This document shows, in pieces, positions 16,407 to 23,772 of a stretch of 64,000 nucleotides of DNA. The stretch is from the NCBI GenBank assembly GCA_041730495.1, contig JBGSBR010000002.1:30094-94093 (forward strand), written 5' to 3'. The stretch is from JBGSBR01 sp041730495. Lineage in GTDB: Bacteria > Patescibacteriota > Microgenomatia > UBA1406 > GWC2-37-13. Within the stretch, counting starts at the first letter, position 1; every line of letters begins with the position of its first letter. The notes below the pieces were generated by a model. That model had not been told where the DNA came from. It worked only from the letters and a program-made list of their open reading frames with translations, and did no database searches. Both the position numbers and the translations under genes were made by a program.

Positions 16407-16910
16407 ATGGCAGCTCAAGAAAGTCGTCGTAAACAAATCCAAAAAGCCTATCGACAGGCTTTACGTAACAGACTACCGATAATGATGTTAGTTGCTTGGA
16501 CATGTGTTGCGTACAATTTGGGAAAATTCAGTGCAGGCATACAAATGCCTTGGGAGATAATCGTATATTGTCTATTAGCGGTAAGCGGCTACGTCACATT
16601 TACTTTAGTACGTGACCAGATCCAGTTTGCCGAGGATGGCAAAGACGGGTATAGGAAATTTATGAAATTTCGTCTATACCACCTGGAGTTAACTTTAGAA
16701 AAAGTAATCGCCTATCAACAAACTGATGGCGAATTGCACAAGTACACAGTCGTGGCATTGCGAGAGTTACTTGAAATTCTCCCTCGCAAAGTCCGTAGTT
16801 TAAGACTGGCCAGTCTTGAAGTTTCCCATTTAAGTGGCATAGAAGAATGGACTATCCCCATGGTTGAAAGCTACATTACGTCATTACGTGATGAGCTCGA
16901 TGAGCTATAG
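16407..16910 (+). CDS. Membrane-anchored protein with the shared array domain (copy 4)
   Basis: 167 aa, the largest member. A basic N-terminus (ESRRKQIQKAYRQALRNR) is followed by two transmembrane helices around residues 28-75 and a linker of about 40 residues. The array domain reads ALRELLEILPRKV, ASLEVSHLSG, EEWTIPMVESYITSLRDEL. ATG 16407 is set by AAAGGAG in the conserved leader. It is a single-gene unit followed by class B element B2. Confidence 0.75.
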   Translation: MAAQESRRKQIQKAYRQALRNRLPIMMLVAWTCVAYNLGKFSAGIQMPWEIIVYCLLAVSGYVTFTLVRDQIQFAEDGKDGYRKFMKFRLYHLELTLEKVIAYQQTDGELHKYTVVALRELLEILPRKVRSLRLASLEVSHLSGIEEWTIPMVESYITSLRDELDEL

Positions 16911-16922
16911 TTGTTAAATTAT

Positions 16923-17025
16923 CACTTAGTGTACTAAGTGTAACCGCCGCCATACTTTATCAAGTCTGATTACTTTAGGTTTAACCTGAAGATAAGCATT
17001 CTTGTAAACGGGTATGGCGACGGTT
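16923..17025 (+). repeat. Class B long-stem 3' element, copy B2
   Basis: A short hairpin CACTTAGTGTACTAAGTG (16923-16940) precedes the outer stem AACCGCCGCCATAC with GTATGGCGACGGTT (one mismatch). Inside is TTAGGTTTAACCTGA. Compared with B1, a T-A pair in the outer stem is replaced by C-G, so pairing is preserved. Confidence 0.72.
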
Positions 17026-17067
17026 GATCTACCTTCTTAAACACGCTTCTTATTTAACCCATAATAT

Positions 17068-17096
17068 TTGACTTTGAGCTTACTTCAGACTATAAT
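17068..17096 (+). promoter_or_regulatory. Array promoter 4
   Basis: TTGACT, 17 nt, TATAAT, within the CCCATAATATTTGAC block. It drives the last, six-gene unit. Confidence 0.78.
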
Positions 17097-17145
17097 TTCC
17101 AGTTGGATAGTGCATCGTGCGCTGTTCGCTTTAACAACTTGTTTG

Positions 17146-17166
17146 CTCCTATCTTATGGGTAGGAG
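17146..17166 (+). promoter_or_regulatory. Hairpin next to the ribosome binding site
   Basis: CTCCTA and TAGGAG form a 6-bp stem. The 3' arm reads TAGGAG, itself SD-like, and lies a few nt before the GGAGG that serves GTG 17180. It could gate translation of the first gene of the unit. Confidence 0.5.
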
Positions 17167-17179
17167 ACTGGAGGTAGTC

Positions 17180-17518
17180 GTGTCTTTAATTCAGCGGAAA
17201 ACTAACGAGTTTTTCCAAAAAATTGGAATCCTAGGGCGATTAATTTTTGCACTGGGGGTCATTGGGGCATTCATGAGTGTATCCTTGTATATTGGTGTGA
17301 CCTTAAAGCCCGAAGAATCGTTATTTGTACAACTGCTTGCAGGTGTACTTTATGCAATTTTAGGGATACTTGTAGGTCTCTGGGTCATTCTTATGGTTAT
17401 ATATGGACTACTAGCTCTGATCTCATGGATAATAAAATTTGTAATATGGATCAGTACAGGGCAGTGGCCAAGTAGAACCAAGGAGGAAAATGAAACCACA
17501 AATACAACGCGTTCGTAG
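17180..17518 (+). CDS. Array membrane protein, hydrophobic type (copy 2)
   Basis: 112 aa from GTG 17180, chosen because GGAGG lies 6 nt upstream. An amphipathic N-terminus (RKTNEFFQKIG) precedes three hydrophobic stretches (LIFALGVIGAFMSVSLYIGV, LLAGVLYAILGILVGLWVIL, IYGLLALISWIIKFVIW) and a charged Thr-rich tail. It resembles the protein at 15212 in layout. Its 3' end overlaps the next small gene by 29 nt in another frame. Confidence 0.7.
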   Translation: MSLIQRKTNEFFQKIGILGRLIFALGVIGAFMSVSLYIGVTLKPEESLFVQLLAGVLYAILGILVGLWVILMVIYGLLALISWIIKFVIWISTGQWPSRTKEENETTNTTRS

Positions 17519-17618
17519 ACTTCAAAAGGGTAAGCTGACCGCAAAACAGCAAATACTTATCGCCATTGTGGCAGGAGTATTTTTTTTGTTTCTCGGTTGG
17601 ATAGCATCGCTTTTCTAA
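17490..17618 (+). CDS. 42-residue single-helix membrane peptide
   Basis: 42 aa. It starts at ATG 17490, 4 nt after a strong AAGGAGG, inside the end of the previous gene. A basic N-terminus (QRVRRLQKGKLTAKQQ) precedes one transmembrane helix (ILIAIVAGVFFLFLGWIASLF). The strong SD and position between two operon genes support it as real. It is too short for family assignment. Confidence 0.65.
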   Translation: MKPQIQRVRRLQKGKLTAKQQILIAIVAGVFFLFLGWIASLF

Positions 17619-17639
17619 CCCCACAATAAGGAGCTCGAA

Positions 17640-17978
17640 ATGAAACGCAAACTAACGGTTGCAGCTGTTAGTGCAGCAGTGGGATACTTTCTCGCTAAAG
17701 CTGTAGCATACATCAACTGGTTTTGTCGAAGCGATCTCGAAGTCGCCAATCATCTGGAAGGGCAACTTGCCCTTTTGGATGCGAATTCGATCAGCCCAAG
17801 TCGGAAAAAAAAGATTGCGAAGGATATCCTAAAGCACCTGCCCACGAAAGTAGAATTTTTCTACTACGGCATAGATAAGGTTATCCGCAATCAAGGTGGT
17901 GACGTGACCTGGATGGTCACGGACGTCATCGCTTACATCGCCGAATTACGCGGTGAAGGAGACAACAATGAAACGTAA
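17640..17978 (+). CDS. Membrane-anchored protein with the shared array domain (copy 5)
   Basis: 112 aa. The N-terminal helix (LTVAAVSAAVGYFLAKAVAY) is followed by a short linker and the array domain: DILKHLPTKVEFFYYGIDKV, then GGDVTWMVTDVIAYIAELR. AAGGAG precedes ATG by 8 nt. It overlaps the next gene by 11 nt, so translation is probably coupled. Confidence 0.73.
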   Translation: MKRKLTVAAVSAAVGYFLAKAVAYINWFCRSDLEVANHLEGQLALLDANSISPSRKKKIAKDILKHLPTKVEFFYYGIDKVIRNQGGDVTWMVTDVIAYIAELRGEGDNNET

Positions 17979-18237
17979 ATCGCTGCATCCCGTGGCAATC
18001 CTAACAGTCTTTTTACTCTCAACATGGTTTTTGCATTCGGTCTGGTTCCTAGCGCAACCGGTAGACTGGAAGGCAGTCTACTTTGACAGCGCTGGAAATA
18101 GACAAGAAGTTCTTCGCACAAGTTACGGCTTCGTGCCAAGGATTCCGTGCCCTTTCACTTACGTTTACGAGGGCAAAGTTTTCCAACTCGATGAATGTCT
18201 TGTTGAAGAACAAGACATGTGGAGACTACCACAATAG
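17968..18237 (+). CDS. Secreted or anchored array protein with a W..YxDS motif (copy 2)
   Basis: 89 aa from ATG 17968, with GAAGGAG 8 nt upstream. The hydrophobic N-terminus (VAILTVFLLSTWFLHSVWFL) is a signal or anchor. The outer part has DWKAVYFDSAGNRQEV, then a Cys-Pro segment (RIPCPFTYVYEGKVF) and a second Cys. It appears paralogous to the 15512 product, and both sit next to a shared-domain protein. Confidence 0.68.
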   Translation: MKRKSLHPVAILTVFLLSTWFLHSVWFLAQPVDWKAVYFDSAGNRQEVLRTSYGFVPRIPCPFTYVYEGKVFQLDECLVEEQDMWRLPQ

Positions 18238-18249
18238 AAGGAGCTTACT

Positions 18250-18435
18250 ATGACTTTATGCAGCGATCCTAGCTGTCGTGTGAAAGCGACGGCTTCGTGC
18301 TGTGACTGCGGTAAAGCATTTTGCCCGCAGCATCTGACTGCACAAAAACCGACAAAAACGCAGTTCCGACATAACAGCGCCCGTCAGGGGACCAAGCGCA
18401 TCTGTAAAGGGTGCGCTAGGAAGGAACAAAAGTGA
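18250..18435 (+). CDS. Small zinc-finger-like protein
   Basis: 61 aa with Cys/His spacing C-x4-C, C-C-x2-C, C-x2-H and C-x2-C (CSDPSC, CCDCGKAFCPQHL, CKGC). This looks like a treble-clef or B-box/AN1-type zinc site. It is basic overall (RHNSARQGTKR), so nucleic-acid binding is possible. AAGGAG precedes the ATG. It overlaps the next gene by 4 nt (GTGA). Confidence 0.7.
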   Translation: MTLCSDPSCRVKATASCCDCGKAFCPQHLTAQKPTKTQFRHNSARQGTKRICKGCARKEQK

Positions 18436-18611
18436 CTAACGAATTCACCGGAACGTGTTCAGGCTGCGGCAAAAGTCGTGTGCTGGCACCGGTACAACCG
18501 AAAGTTAAACTGGATGATCCACTGGACGTGTACAACGTCCCAGCAGGGCAAACCAAGCACCTATGCGGCGAGTGCATTTCAAAGCTCGTCAAAGAGGAAA
18601 AACAGGATTAG
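18432..18611 (+). CDS. Small two-CxxC protein
   Basis: 59 aa from GTG 18432, overlapping the previous stop, with AAGGAAC upstream. Two CxxC pairs (CSGCGK and CGEC), 34 residues apart, suggest a zinc ribbon. The middle is acidic and Pro/Val-rich (KVKLDDPLDVYNVPAG). It is the last gene of the array; class B element B3 follows. No family is recognised. Confidence 0.6.
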   Translation: MTNEFTGTCSGCGKSRVLAPVQPKVKLDDPLDVYNVPAGQTKHLCGECISKLVKEEKQD

Positions 18612-18624
18612 AGCTATCACGCTC

Positions 18625-18710
18625 AACCGTCGCCACACCAATGTGACGGAGATTTCAAATATCGCATTAGCAGCGATATAACATTGGAATCTTTATCTAG
18701 GTGTGGCGAT
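18625..18710 (+). repeat. Class B long-stem 3' element, copy B3
   Basis: Nested stems: CGCCACACC with GGTGTGGCG, then CCAATGT with ACATTGG, then ATATCGC with GCGATAT around a 7-nt loop. The leading arm AACCGTCGCCACACC matches B1 and B2 with compensatory changes. It separates the array from pyrG. Confidence 0.72.
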
Positions 18711-18761
18711 AAAGATTCTTTACCATTGCAAAAAACGAGTGTATATTGCATACTATTCTCT

Positions 18762-20417
18762 GTGAATAATTTGAAATATATCTTCGTTTCTGGTGGAGTT
18801 ATTTCCGGTATAGGGAAGGGTGTTACGACCGCCTCCATCGCTCTTCTTCTCAAACAAGCAGGCTACAGAGTCACTCCTATCAAATTTGAAAACTATCTCA
18901 ACATCGACGCAGGCACCATAAATCCAATCGAACATGGCGATCCATTCCTTTGTGAAGACGGCACCGAAGCTGATATGGATATGGGTACATATGAGAAGTT
19001 TCTGAATGAAGACATGACTCGTGATAACTTCGTCACCATGGGTCAGATCTACAAGACTGTCATCGACCGTGAGCGTAGATTTGAGTACAACGGTGAAGAT
19101 GTCGAAGCGATCCCACACATCACAGACGAAATCATAAGACGGATACACAATGTAGCCAAAGTAAAAGACGCTCAGATAGTCATCATCGAACTCGGTGGTA
19201 CAGCTGGTGAGTATCAGAATATCTTTTATTACGAAGCTTCACGTATCTTGACACTGCAAAAACCAGATGACGTGATTCATATCCATGTAAGCTACGTCCC
19301 CACACCACATCACTTAGGTGAGCCAAAAACAAAGCCTACACAACTATCGGTAAAAACACTCAACAGTATGGGTATTCAGCCTGATTTCATCGTCGCACGC
19401 TCAGATAAGTATCTCGATCAGCGTCGTCGTGATCGATTTGCCTTGTTCTGCAATATGCACACAGGTGAGATCATCTCAAATCCTGATCTCGATAGTATCT
19501 ATGAGATCCCACTGACGTTACATGATCAAGATATGGATAAGAAGATCCTTGAAAAGCTGAGTCTGCCAGTGCAAGAGCCCAAACTCGAAGAATGGAAAAA
19601 ACTTGTCGAAACTATCAAGAAAAAGAAAACAACAACTGTCGATATCGCAATCATCGGTAAATACTTCGGTACAGGTGATTATCAGCTTAAAGACTCATAT
19701 GCTGCACTCTTTGATGCTATAGAGCATGCACAATGGCACCCAGATGTCGAAGTCGAGGTCAAGACACGTTGGATCAGTGCAGAAGAGATCGAGAAAAATG
19801 GTCCAGAAGCTATCGGTAAACCTGATGGTCTAGTCGTCCCAATTGGTTGGGGTGAGCGTGGAGCAGAGGGTATGATTGCTGCTGCCAACTATGCTCGTGA
19901 GCAAAAAATACCATACTTAGGTCTATGTTACGGCATGCAACTTGCGGTCATCGCTTTCGCACGACACGTACTGGGCTGGAAAGATGCTAACACTGAAGAA
20001 AATACCAAAGATTCTGAACATCTCGTCATCCACTTGATCCCATCACAAAAAGAACTGATGGAACGTCGTGCATATGGTGGTACGATGCGTCTTGGTGGTT
20101 GGGAAGCTATGGTACAGCCTGATTCCCAAGCATATGCTTACTACAAAAAATATGGTGGGTTACTCGATGACAAAGGTCTTACCAGCGAGCGTCATCGACA
20201 TCGATATGAGTTTAATGATGATTTCACTAAAGAGTTTGAAGATGCAGGTATGCGCATCAGTGGTCGCTCCGTAGTCGAGCAACTAGCAGAAATCATCGAG
20301 CTACCAGAGAAAGATCATCCATTTTATATGGGTACACAAGGTCATCCTGAGTACAAAAGTCGTCCGCTTCAACCTCATGCTCTCTTTGTAGCCTTTCTAA
20401 AAGCCTGTAAGAAGTAA
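18762..20417 (+). CDS. pyrG: CTP synthase
   Basis: 551 aa from GTG 18762; TTG 18771 would give the more typical start, MKYIFVSGG. The amidoligase domain has the P-loop FVSGGVISGIGKG and AYNTH-equivalent residues in a divergent form. The C-terminal class I glutaminase carries the catalytic Cys in YLGLCYGMQ and the terminal His-x-Glu in GHPEY. It makes CTP from UTP and glutamine. A TACTAT -10-like box at 18751-18756 lies 5 nt before GTG, which suggests a leaderless message. N-terminal motifs differ clearly from those of common model bacteria. Confidence 0.94.
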   Translation: MNNLKYIFVSGGVISGIGKGVTTASIALLLKQAGYRVTPIKFENYLNIDAGTINPIEHGDPFLCEDGTEADMDMGTYEKFLNEDMTRDNFVTMGQIYKTVIDRERRFEYNGEDVEAIPHITDEIIRRIHNVAKVKDAQIVIIELGGTAGEYQNIFYYEASRILTLQKPDDVIHIHVSYVPTPHHLGEPKTKPTQLSVKTLNSMGIQPDFIVARSDKYLDQRRRDRFALFCNMHTGEIISNPDLDSIYEIPLTLHDQDMDKKILEKLSLPVQEPKLEEWKKLVETIKKKKTTTVDIAIIGKYFGTGDYQLKDSYAALFDAIEHAQWHPDVEVEVKTRWISAEEIEKNGPEAIGKPDGLVVPIGWGERGAEGMIAAANYAREQKIPYLGLCYGMQLAVIAFARHVLGWKDANTEENTKDSEHLVIHLIPSQKELMERRAYGGTMRLGGWEAMVQPDSQAYAYYKKYGGLLDDKGLTSERHRHRYEFNDDFTKEFEDAGMRISGRSVVEQLAEIIELPEKDHPFYMGTQGHPEYKSRPLQPHALFVAFLKACKK

Positions 20418-20428
20418 ATAATTACAGT

Positions 20429-20467
20429 GTCATTCCCGACTAGATCGGGAATCCAGGGCAGAATGAC
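20429..20467. repeat. Dispersed palindromic repeat, copy 3 (short form)
   Basis: One arm, TTCCCGACTAGATCGGGAA, is identical to copy 1. The second arm is reduced, ending GGCAGAATGAC. It still opens with GTCAT and closes with ATGAC. Confidence 0.82.
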
Positions 20468-20478
20468 AATTAATTCAG

Positions 20479-20506
20479 TTGAATTTTCAACTATTCCTAG
20501 TATAAT
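20479..20506 (+). promoter_or_regulatory. rplS promoter
   Basis: TTGAAT, 16 nt, TATAAT. The -10 box ends 8 nt before the ATG of rplS, so the transcript would have almost no leader. Confidence 0.65.
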
Positions 20507-20514
20507 TATTCTTT

Positions 20515-20850
20515 ATGTCTCACACAATTCCTTACAAAGAAACGAAATTATCTATCGGCGATACAATCGCAGTCGATTATCGTATCAAAGAAGCAGATAA
20601 CAAAGAGCGTATCCAGGTTTTCGAGGGCATTGTCCTCAAGATCAAAGGAAACTCTGATGCTACTCGTATGATCACTGTACGTAAGATTTCCAAAAGTGGT
20701 GTCGGTGTCGAGCGTATCCTCCCACTCATGTCTCCAGCAATCGCAGATATCAAAGTAACCAAAGCTTCACACTACAATCGTGCTCGTGCATACTTCATTC
20801 GTGATCTTTCACAGAAGAAGATGCGTCAAAAACTCTACAGACAGAAATAA
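20515..20850 (+). CDS. rplS: 50S ribosomal protein L19
   Basis: 111 aa, normal length. It contains the L19 features IGDTIAVDYRI, ERIQVFEGIVLKIKG, the RKIS-x-G-V-G-V-E-R segment, and a basic tail (RARAYFIRDLSQKKMRQKL). It sits at the 30S-50S interface. It has its own promoter and no SD. Confidence 0.95.
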   Translation: MSHTIPYKETKLSIGDTIAVDYRIKEADNKERIQVFEGIVLKIKGNSDATRMITVRKISKSGVGVERILPLMSPAIADIKVTKASHYNRARAYFIRDLSQKKMRQKLYRQK

Positions 20851-20852
20851 AT

Positions 20853-20873
20853 ATCCTGAGCTTGTCGAAGGAT
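20853..20873. repeat. Short dispersed repeat (CCTGAGCTTGTCGAAGG type)
   Basis: It starts 3 nt after the rplS stop. The reverse complement recurs at 58641-58657. Both lie just after gene ends. Confidence 0.7.
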
Positions 20874-20928
20874 AAACTTCTTTTTTTGTGTCATTGTATA
20901 TCTTTCCTCTTTATAGTACTTTAGTATC

Positions 20929-21309
20929 ATGTTTGATGGTCATAATCATGCAGTAGGTAGACTAGGCGAGCAAAAAGCAGCAGCGTATCTGATCGATCAT
21001 AACTACAATATTATTGAACAAAACGCTAACTCTCGCTGGGGAGAAATCGATATCATCGCCAAGCAAAAACAAACAATTGTCTTCGTCGAAGTGAAAACCC
21101 GCATCAGCTCGCGACAAGGAGAACCATTCGAAGCAGTCCATTACCTCAAACTTCGTCATCTCCTTCGTACGATCAAATATTACATTCTGACGCATAAACT
21201 AGAAAAATATCGTCATCGAATCGATGTTATCAGTGTTGTGATGGATAGTAATAGGGAAGTACTAACTCTGAAGCACTATGAAAATGTGCAGGTTGATAAG
21301 TATATTTAA
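20929..21309 (+). CDS. yraN: YraN/UPF0102 family nuclease-fold protein
   Basis: 126 aa. The Holliday-junction-resolvase-like PD-(D/E)XK core is visible: GRLGEQKAAAYL, SRWGEIDIIAKQ, IVFVEVKTR, with Asp and E-x-K as likely metal-binding residues. Activity is not established for the family. It follows rplS, a common neighbourhood in bacteria. Confidence 0.88.
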   Translation: MFDGHNHAVGRLGEQKAAAYLIDHNYNIIEQNANSRWGEIDIIAKQKQTIVFVEVKTRISSRQGEPFEAVHYLKLRHLLRTIKYYILTHKLEKYRHRIDVISVVMDSNREVLTLKHYENVQVDKYI

Positions 21310-21334
21310 AAAATTTGATATACTTGTGCCTATT

Positions 21335-22291
21335 ATGACAACGCAAGAACGTTTCGCAGTAAATTATGGTGAAGTAATTGTCGACATGGTCGCCGGCGAT
21401 ACTGGAAGTCTAGTAGAAGTGGAAACATTTCTAAAGCGCTTTGGTGGTGCACCAGCCAATACTGCTGTTGGATTAGGGCGATTAGATGTACCAGTAGCGC
21501 TGATTGGCAAGGTCGGGTCAGATCCGTTCGGTATCTACATGAAGCAGACTTTAGAGAATAATAATGTTGATACTAGTGGACTCGTATTAACGCGAAGATT
21601 TCCCACGACAATGAGCTTTGTATCACTTCAAGAAGATGGTGAACGTGATTTCTTGTTTGCACCTGGTGCACATGATAGGTTGCGTAGTGAGGAGGTAGAG
21701 TTACCACCCAATGCTAAGATCTTACATTTCGGTAGTTTATTGCAAATCCGACCAGAAGCACAAGAGACGACCAACAAACTTCTTCGACAAGCTGCAAAGC
21801 GAGGAGTACTAACTTCATACGATCCCAATATCAGAGAAACATTATGGGGGGATCTGGGACGAGCACGAGATACAGTACTTGAAACTGCTAAACATGTCTC
21901 CATTATGAAAGTCAATGAAACAGAAGCTGAGTTATTGAGCGGTACTAATGATATTGCTGAGGCTGCCGTAAGATTATTTCAACCAAATATGGATACGCTT
22001 TTTATCACGTTGGGACCTCAGGGTTGTTATGTAATGACTAAGCATGGCGCTATACATGTCGAAGTACCAATTAGTGTAACTCCAGTTGATACGACAGGAG
22101 CTGGGGATGCATTTAACGCGGGATATTTAGCAGGTATCTATGATAGTGGTCGTATGTATTCGGATATGTCACAAGCAGATCTGATACGCTATGTGAAGCG
22201 AGCTGCGGTGATTGGAGCACTTGCTACTACTGAGAAAGGTGCAATTAGTGCCTTGCCAACTCGCGAAATGCTTACACAGTACGGCTATTAA
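21335..22291 (+). CDS. PfkB family sugar kinase
   Basis: 318 aa from ATG 21335, just after a TATACT box at 21319-21324. It shows the first signature GGAPANTAVGLGRL and the C-terminal signature DTTGAGDAFNAGYLAG with the catalytic Asp. Substrate determinants (VETFLKRFGGAPAN, AKVGSDPFG-type region) fit fructokinases or ribokinases. The exact sugar cannot be fixed from sequence alone. It stands alone before tRNA-Glu. Confidence 0.9.
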   Translation: MTTQERFAVNYGEVIVDMVAGDTGSLVEVETFLKRFGGAPANTAVGLGRLDVPVALIGKVGSDPFGIYMKQTLENNNVDTSGLVLTRRFPTTMSFVSLQEDGERDFLFAPGAHDRLRSEEVELPPNAKILHFGSLLQIRPEAQETTNKLLRQAAKRGVLTSYDPNIRETLWGDLGRARDTVLETAKHVSIMKVNETEAELLSGTNDIAEAAVRLFQPNMDTLFITLGPQGCYVMTKHGAIHVEVPISVTPVDTTGAGDAFNAGYLAGIYDSGRMYSDMSQADLIRYVKRAAVIGALATTEKGAISALPTREMLTQYGY

Positions 22292-22337
22292 CGTGGATTT
22301 TTCTTCCTTCATTTGTTAAAATTGTACTTTGCTAGTC

Positions 22338-22411
22338 GGCCCCATCGTCTAGCGGCCTAGGACACATGGTTTTCATCCATGGAATCAGGGGTTCGAATCC
22401 CCTTGGGGTCA
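22338..22411 (+). tRNA. tRNA-Glu (UUC)
   Basis: 74 nt. The acceptor stem GGCCCCA pairs with TGGGGTC. The anticodon loop reads GTTTTCATC with anticodon TTC, and the T arm contains GGTTCGAATCC. The discriminator is A and CCA is not encoded. Its last base pair overlaps the stop codon of the gene on the opposite strand. Confidence 0.95.
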
Positions 22412-23053
22412 CACTTCTTTAAGAAATTCATTTGCATTGATAGAGTAGAGTTGGGAAGGCTTCTCTTCAGGATGAGTTTCTAGATAATCTTTGACTAACT
22501 TAAATCCGAGTGAATATCCTGCCCACTTAGGTATATTAAGATCCTCATCACCATAAAACCACGCAAAGTGATTATAAGTATTATTATTTAATTCCTTCAT
22601 TGCCTTTTCCATTAACTTATCAAGCTCAACTTTATTAAAAGAATTACTCCATGGTTCAGGTTCTTCATTAAAAAGTTCTAAGTCAAAATGATCAGCTAAC
22701 CCTTCAGTTATGAGTGCCTCAAAGAGAGTTTTACCGTAACCAGGGTTTTGCCAACGTAAAGTGTGATGTAGTTCATGCGCTAATATTCGTTTTAAGTGCT
22801 TATCGATTGATTCATTGAGCTTATCAAAAGCTGGATTGACTGATATAAACACTTGATTTGCATTCGGTGTGTATCCACCGAGACCATCTTCTTCCAAAGT
22901 GCCTTCTGGATTATCATATACAACAATATCTACATTACGTACTGGTATTTTGTCGGTAATTACTTTAAGAGCGCTGTTGTAGTTTTCAGTTATTGAATCA
23001 ATAAACGGAGCTAGGGTACCTGAGGCAGATAATATATGAAGATGTAGGTTCAT
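22409..23053 (-). CDS. DUF2268-type putative zinc protease
   Basis: 214 aa. The HELHHTLRW motif (H-E-x-x-H) and a downstream glutamate in LITEGLADHFDLE match gluzincin-like DUF2268 proteins, which are predicted Zn-dependent peptidases. No signal peptide is seen, so it is probably cytoplasmic. The TGA stop lies on the complement of the last bases of tRNA-Glu. Confidence 0.8.
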   Translation of the reverse strand: MNLHLHILSASGTLAPFIDSITENYNSALKVITDKIPVRNVDIVVYDNPEGTLEEDGLGGYTPNANQVFISVNPAFDKLNESIDKHLKRILAHELHHTLRWQNPGYGKTLFEALITEGLADHFDLELFNEEPEPWSNSFNKVELDKLMEKAMKELNNNTYNHFAWFYGDEDLNIPKWAGYSLGFKLVKDYLETHPEEKPSQLYSINANEFLKEV

Positions 23054-23087
23054 GAATGAATTATAGCAAAGAAGATTTTTATGATTC

Positions 23088-23732
23088 TTAGATCTTATTT
23101 AAAATCTTATATCCAATCAAAGCGAGCAGCTCACCTTTGACAAAATTCCAGTTACCGAGAAAGTTATCTTTGTCCCAGCACGTACTATTGATAGCTGGTG
23201 ACAGCGTGTAATCGTAATCCAATTTTGAAGCAACCAGTCCAGCTCTGGCCATATGATATGGCTCTGAAACTACGATCACTGAGTCTAGATCAGCATCTGT
23301 GATTACTTTTCGTGATAATACGAAGTTTTCGTAAGTGGAGGTTGATTTCGTTTCTAATAAAATATCTTGCTCTGGTACTCCTGCTTCCATAGCCATTTTT
23401 TTCATAATCTCAGCTTCATTGTAATTATCTTCATCGGTACCACCAGACATAAGTATTTTGGGGGCATAACCTTCTTTGTAAAGCAAGACGGCTTGATCTA
23501 CACGAGAGAGTACACATGGGTTATATCGCAGCTTAGGGACGAATTTGATTTGCTCACATATCGGACCGAAGCAATCCATACCAGACATTACTCGTCCACC
23601 TAAGACCATGATCACATCTGATTTCACTTTGGTATCTTCATGCGCTTTATTCTTAATAAAAAGTAAAAGTGACACAAGTAGAAGTACAGTTGCAAGTCCA
23701 AGGACGGCAAGTAAAAGAAGAACTTTTTTCAT
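23088..23732 (-). CDS. YdcF/ElyC-like DUF218 membrane protein
   Basis: 214 aa. An N-terminal transmembrane anchor (VLLLLAVLGLATVLLLVSLL) precedes a DUF218 domain: DVIMVLGGRV, KILMSGGTDEDNYNEAEIM, STSTYENFVLSRKV, and VVSEPYHMARA. Family members bind nucleotide-like ligands or act in envelope carrier-lipid metabolism; the exact role is unknown. A TATAAT box lies about 9 nt upstream of ATG. Confidence 0.85.
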   Translation of the reverse strand: MKKVLLLLAVLGLATVLLLVSLLLFIKNKAHEDTKVKSDVIMVLGGRVMSGMDCFGPICEQIKFVPKLRYNPCVLSRVDQAVLLYKEGYAPKILMSGGTDEDNYNEAEIMKKMAMEAGVPEQDILLETKSTSTYENFVLSRKVITDADLDSVIVVSEPYHMARAGLVASKLDYDYTLSPAINSTCWDKDNFLGNWNFVKGELLALIGYKILNKI

Positions 23733-23772
23733 GTTCTTTGATTATATCAGTGTATTTGCTAGACTTACTTTA

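Noticed and set aside
13531..17025. Long inverted elements after genes as integron attC sites
   Set aside because: attC sites carry GTTRRRY/RYYYAAC cores, and arrays normally follow an integrase. These elements keep GGTAGCTGGGA stems and GTCGTAC tails, several units hold multi-gene operons, each has its own promoter, and no integrase is visible.
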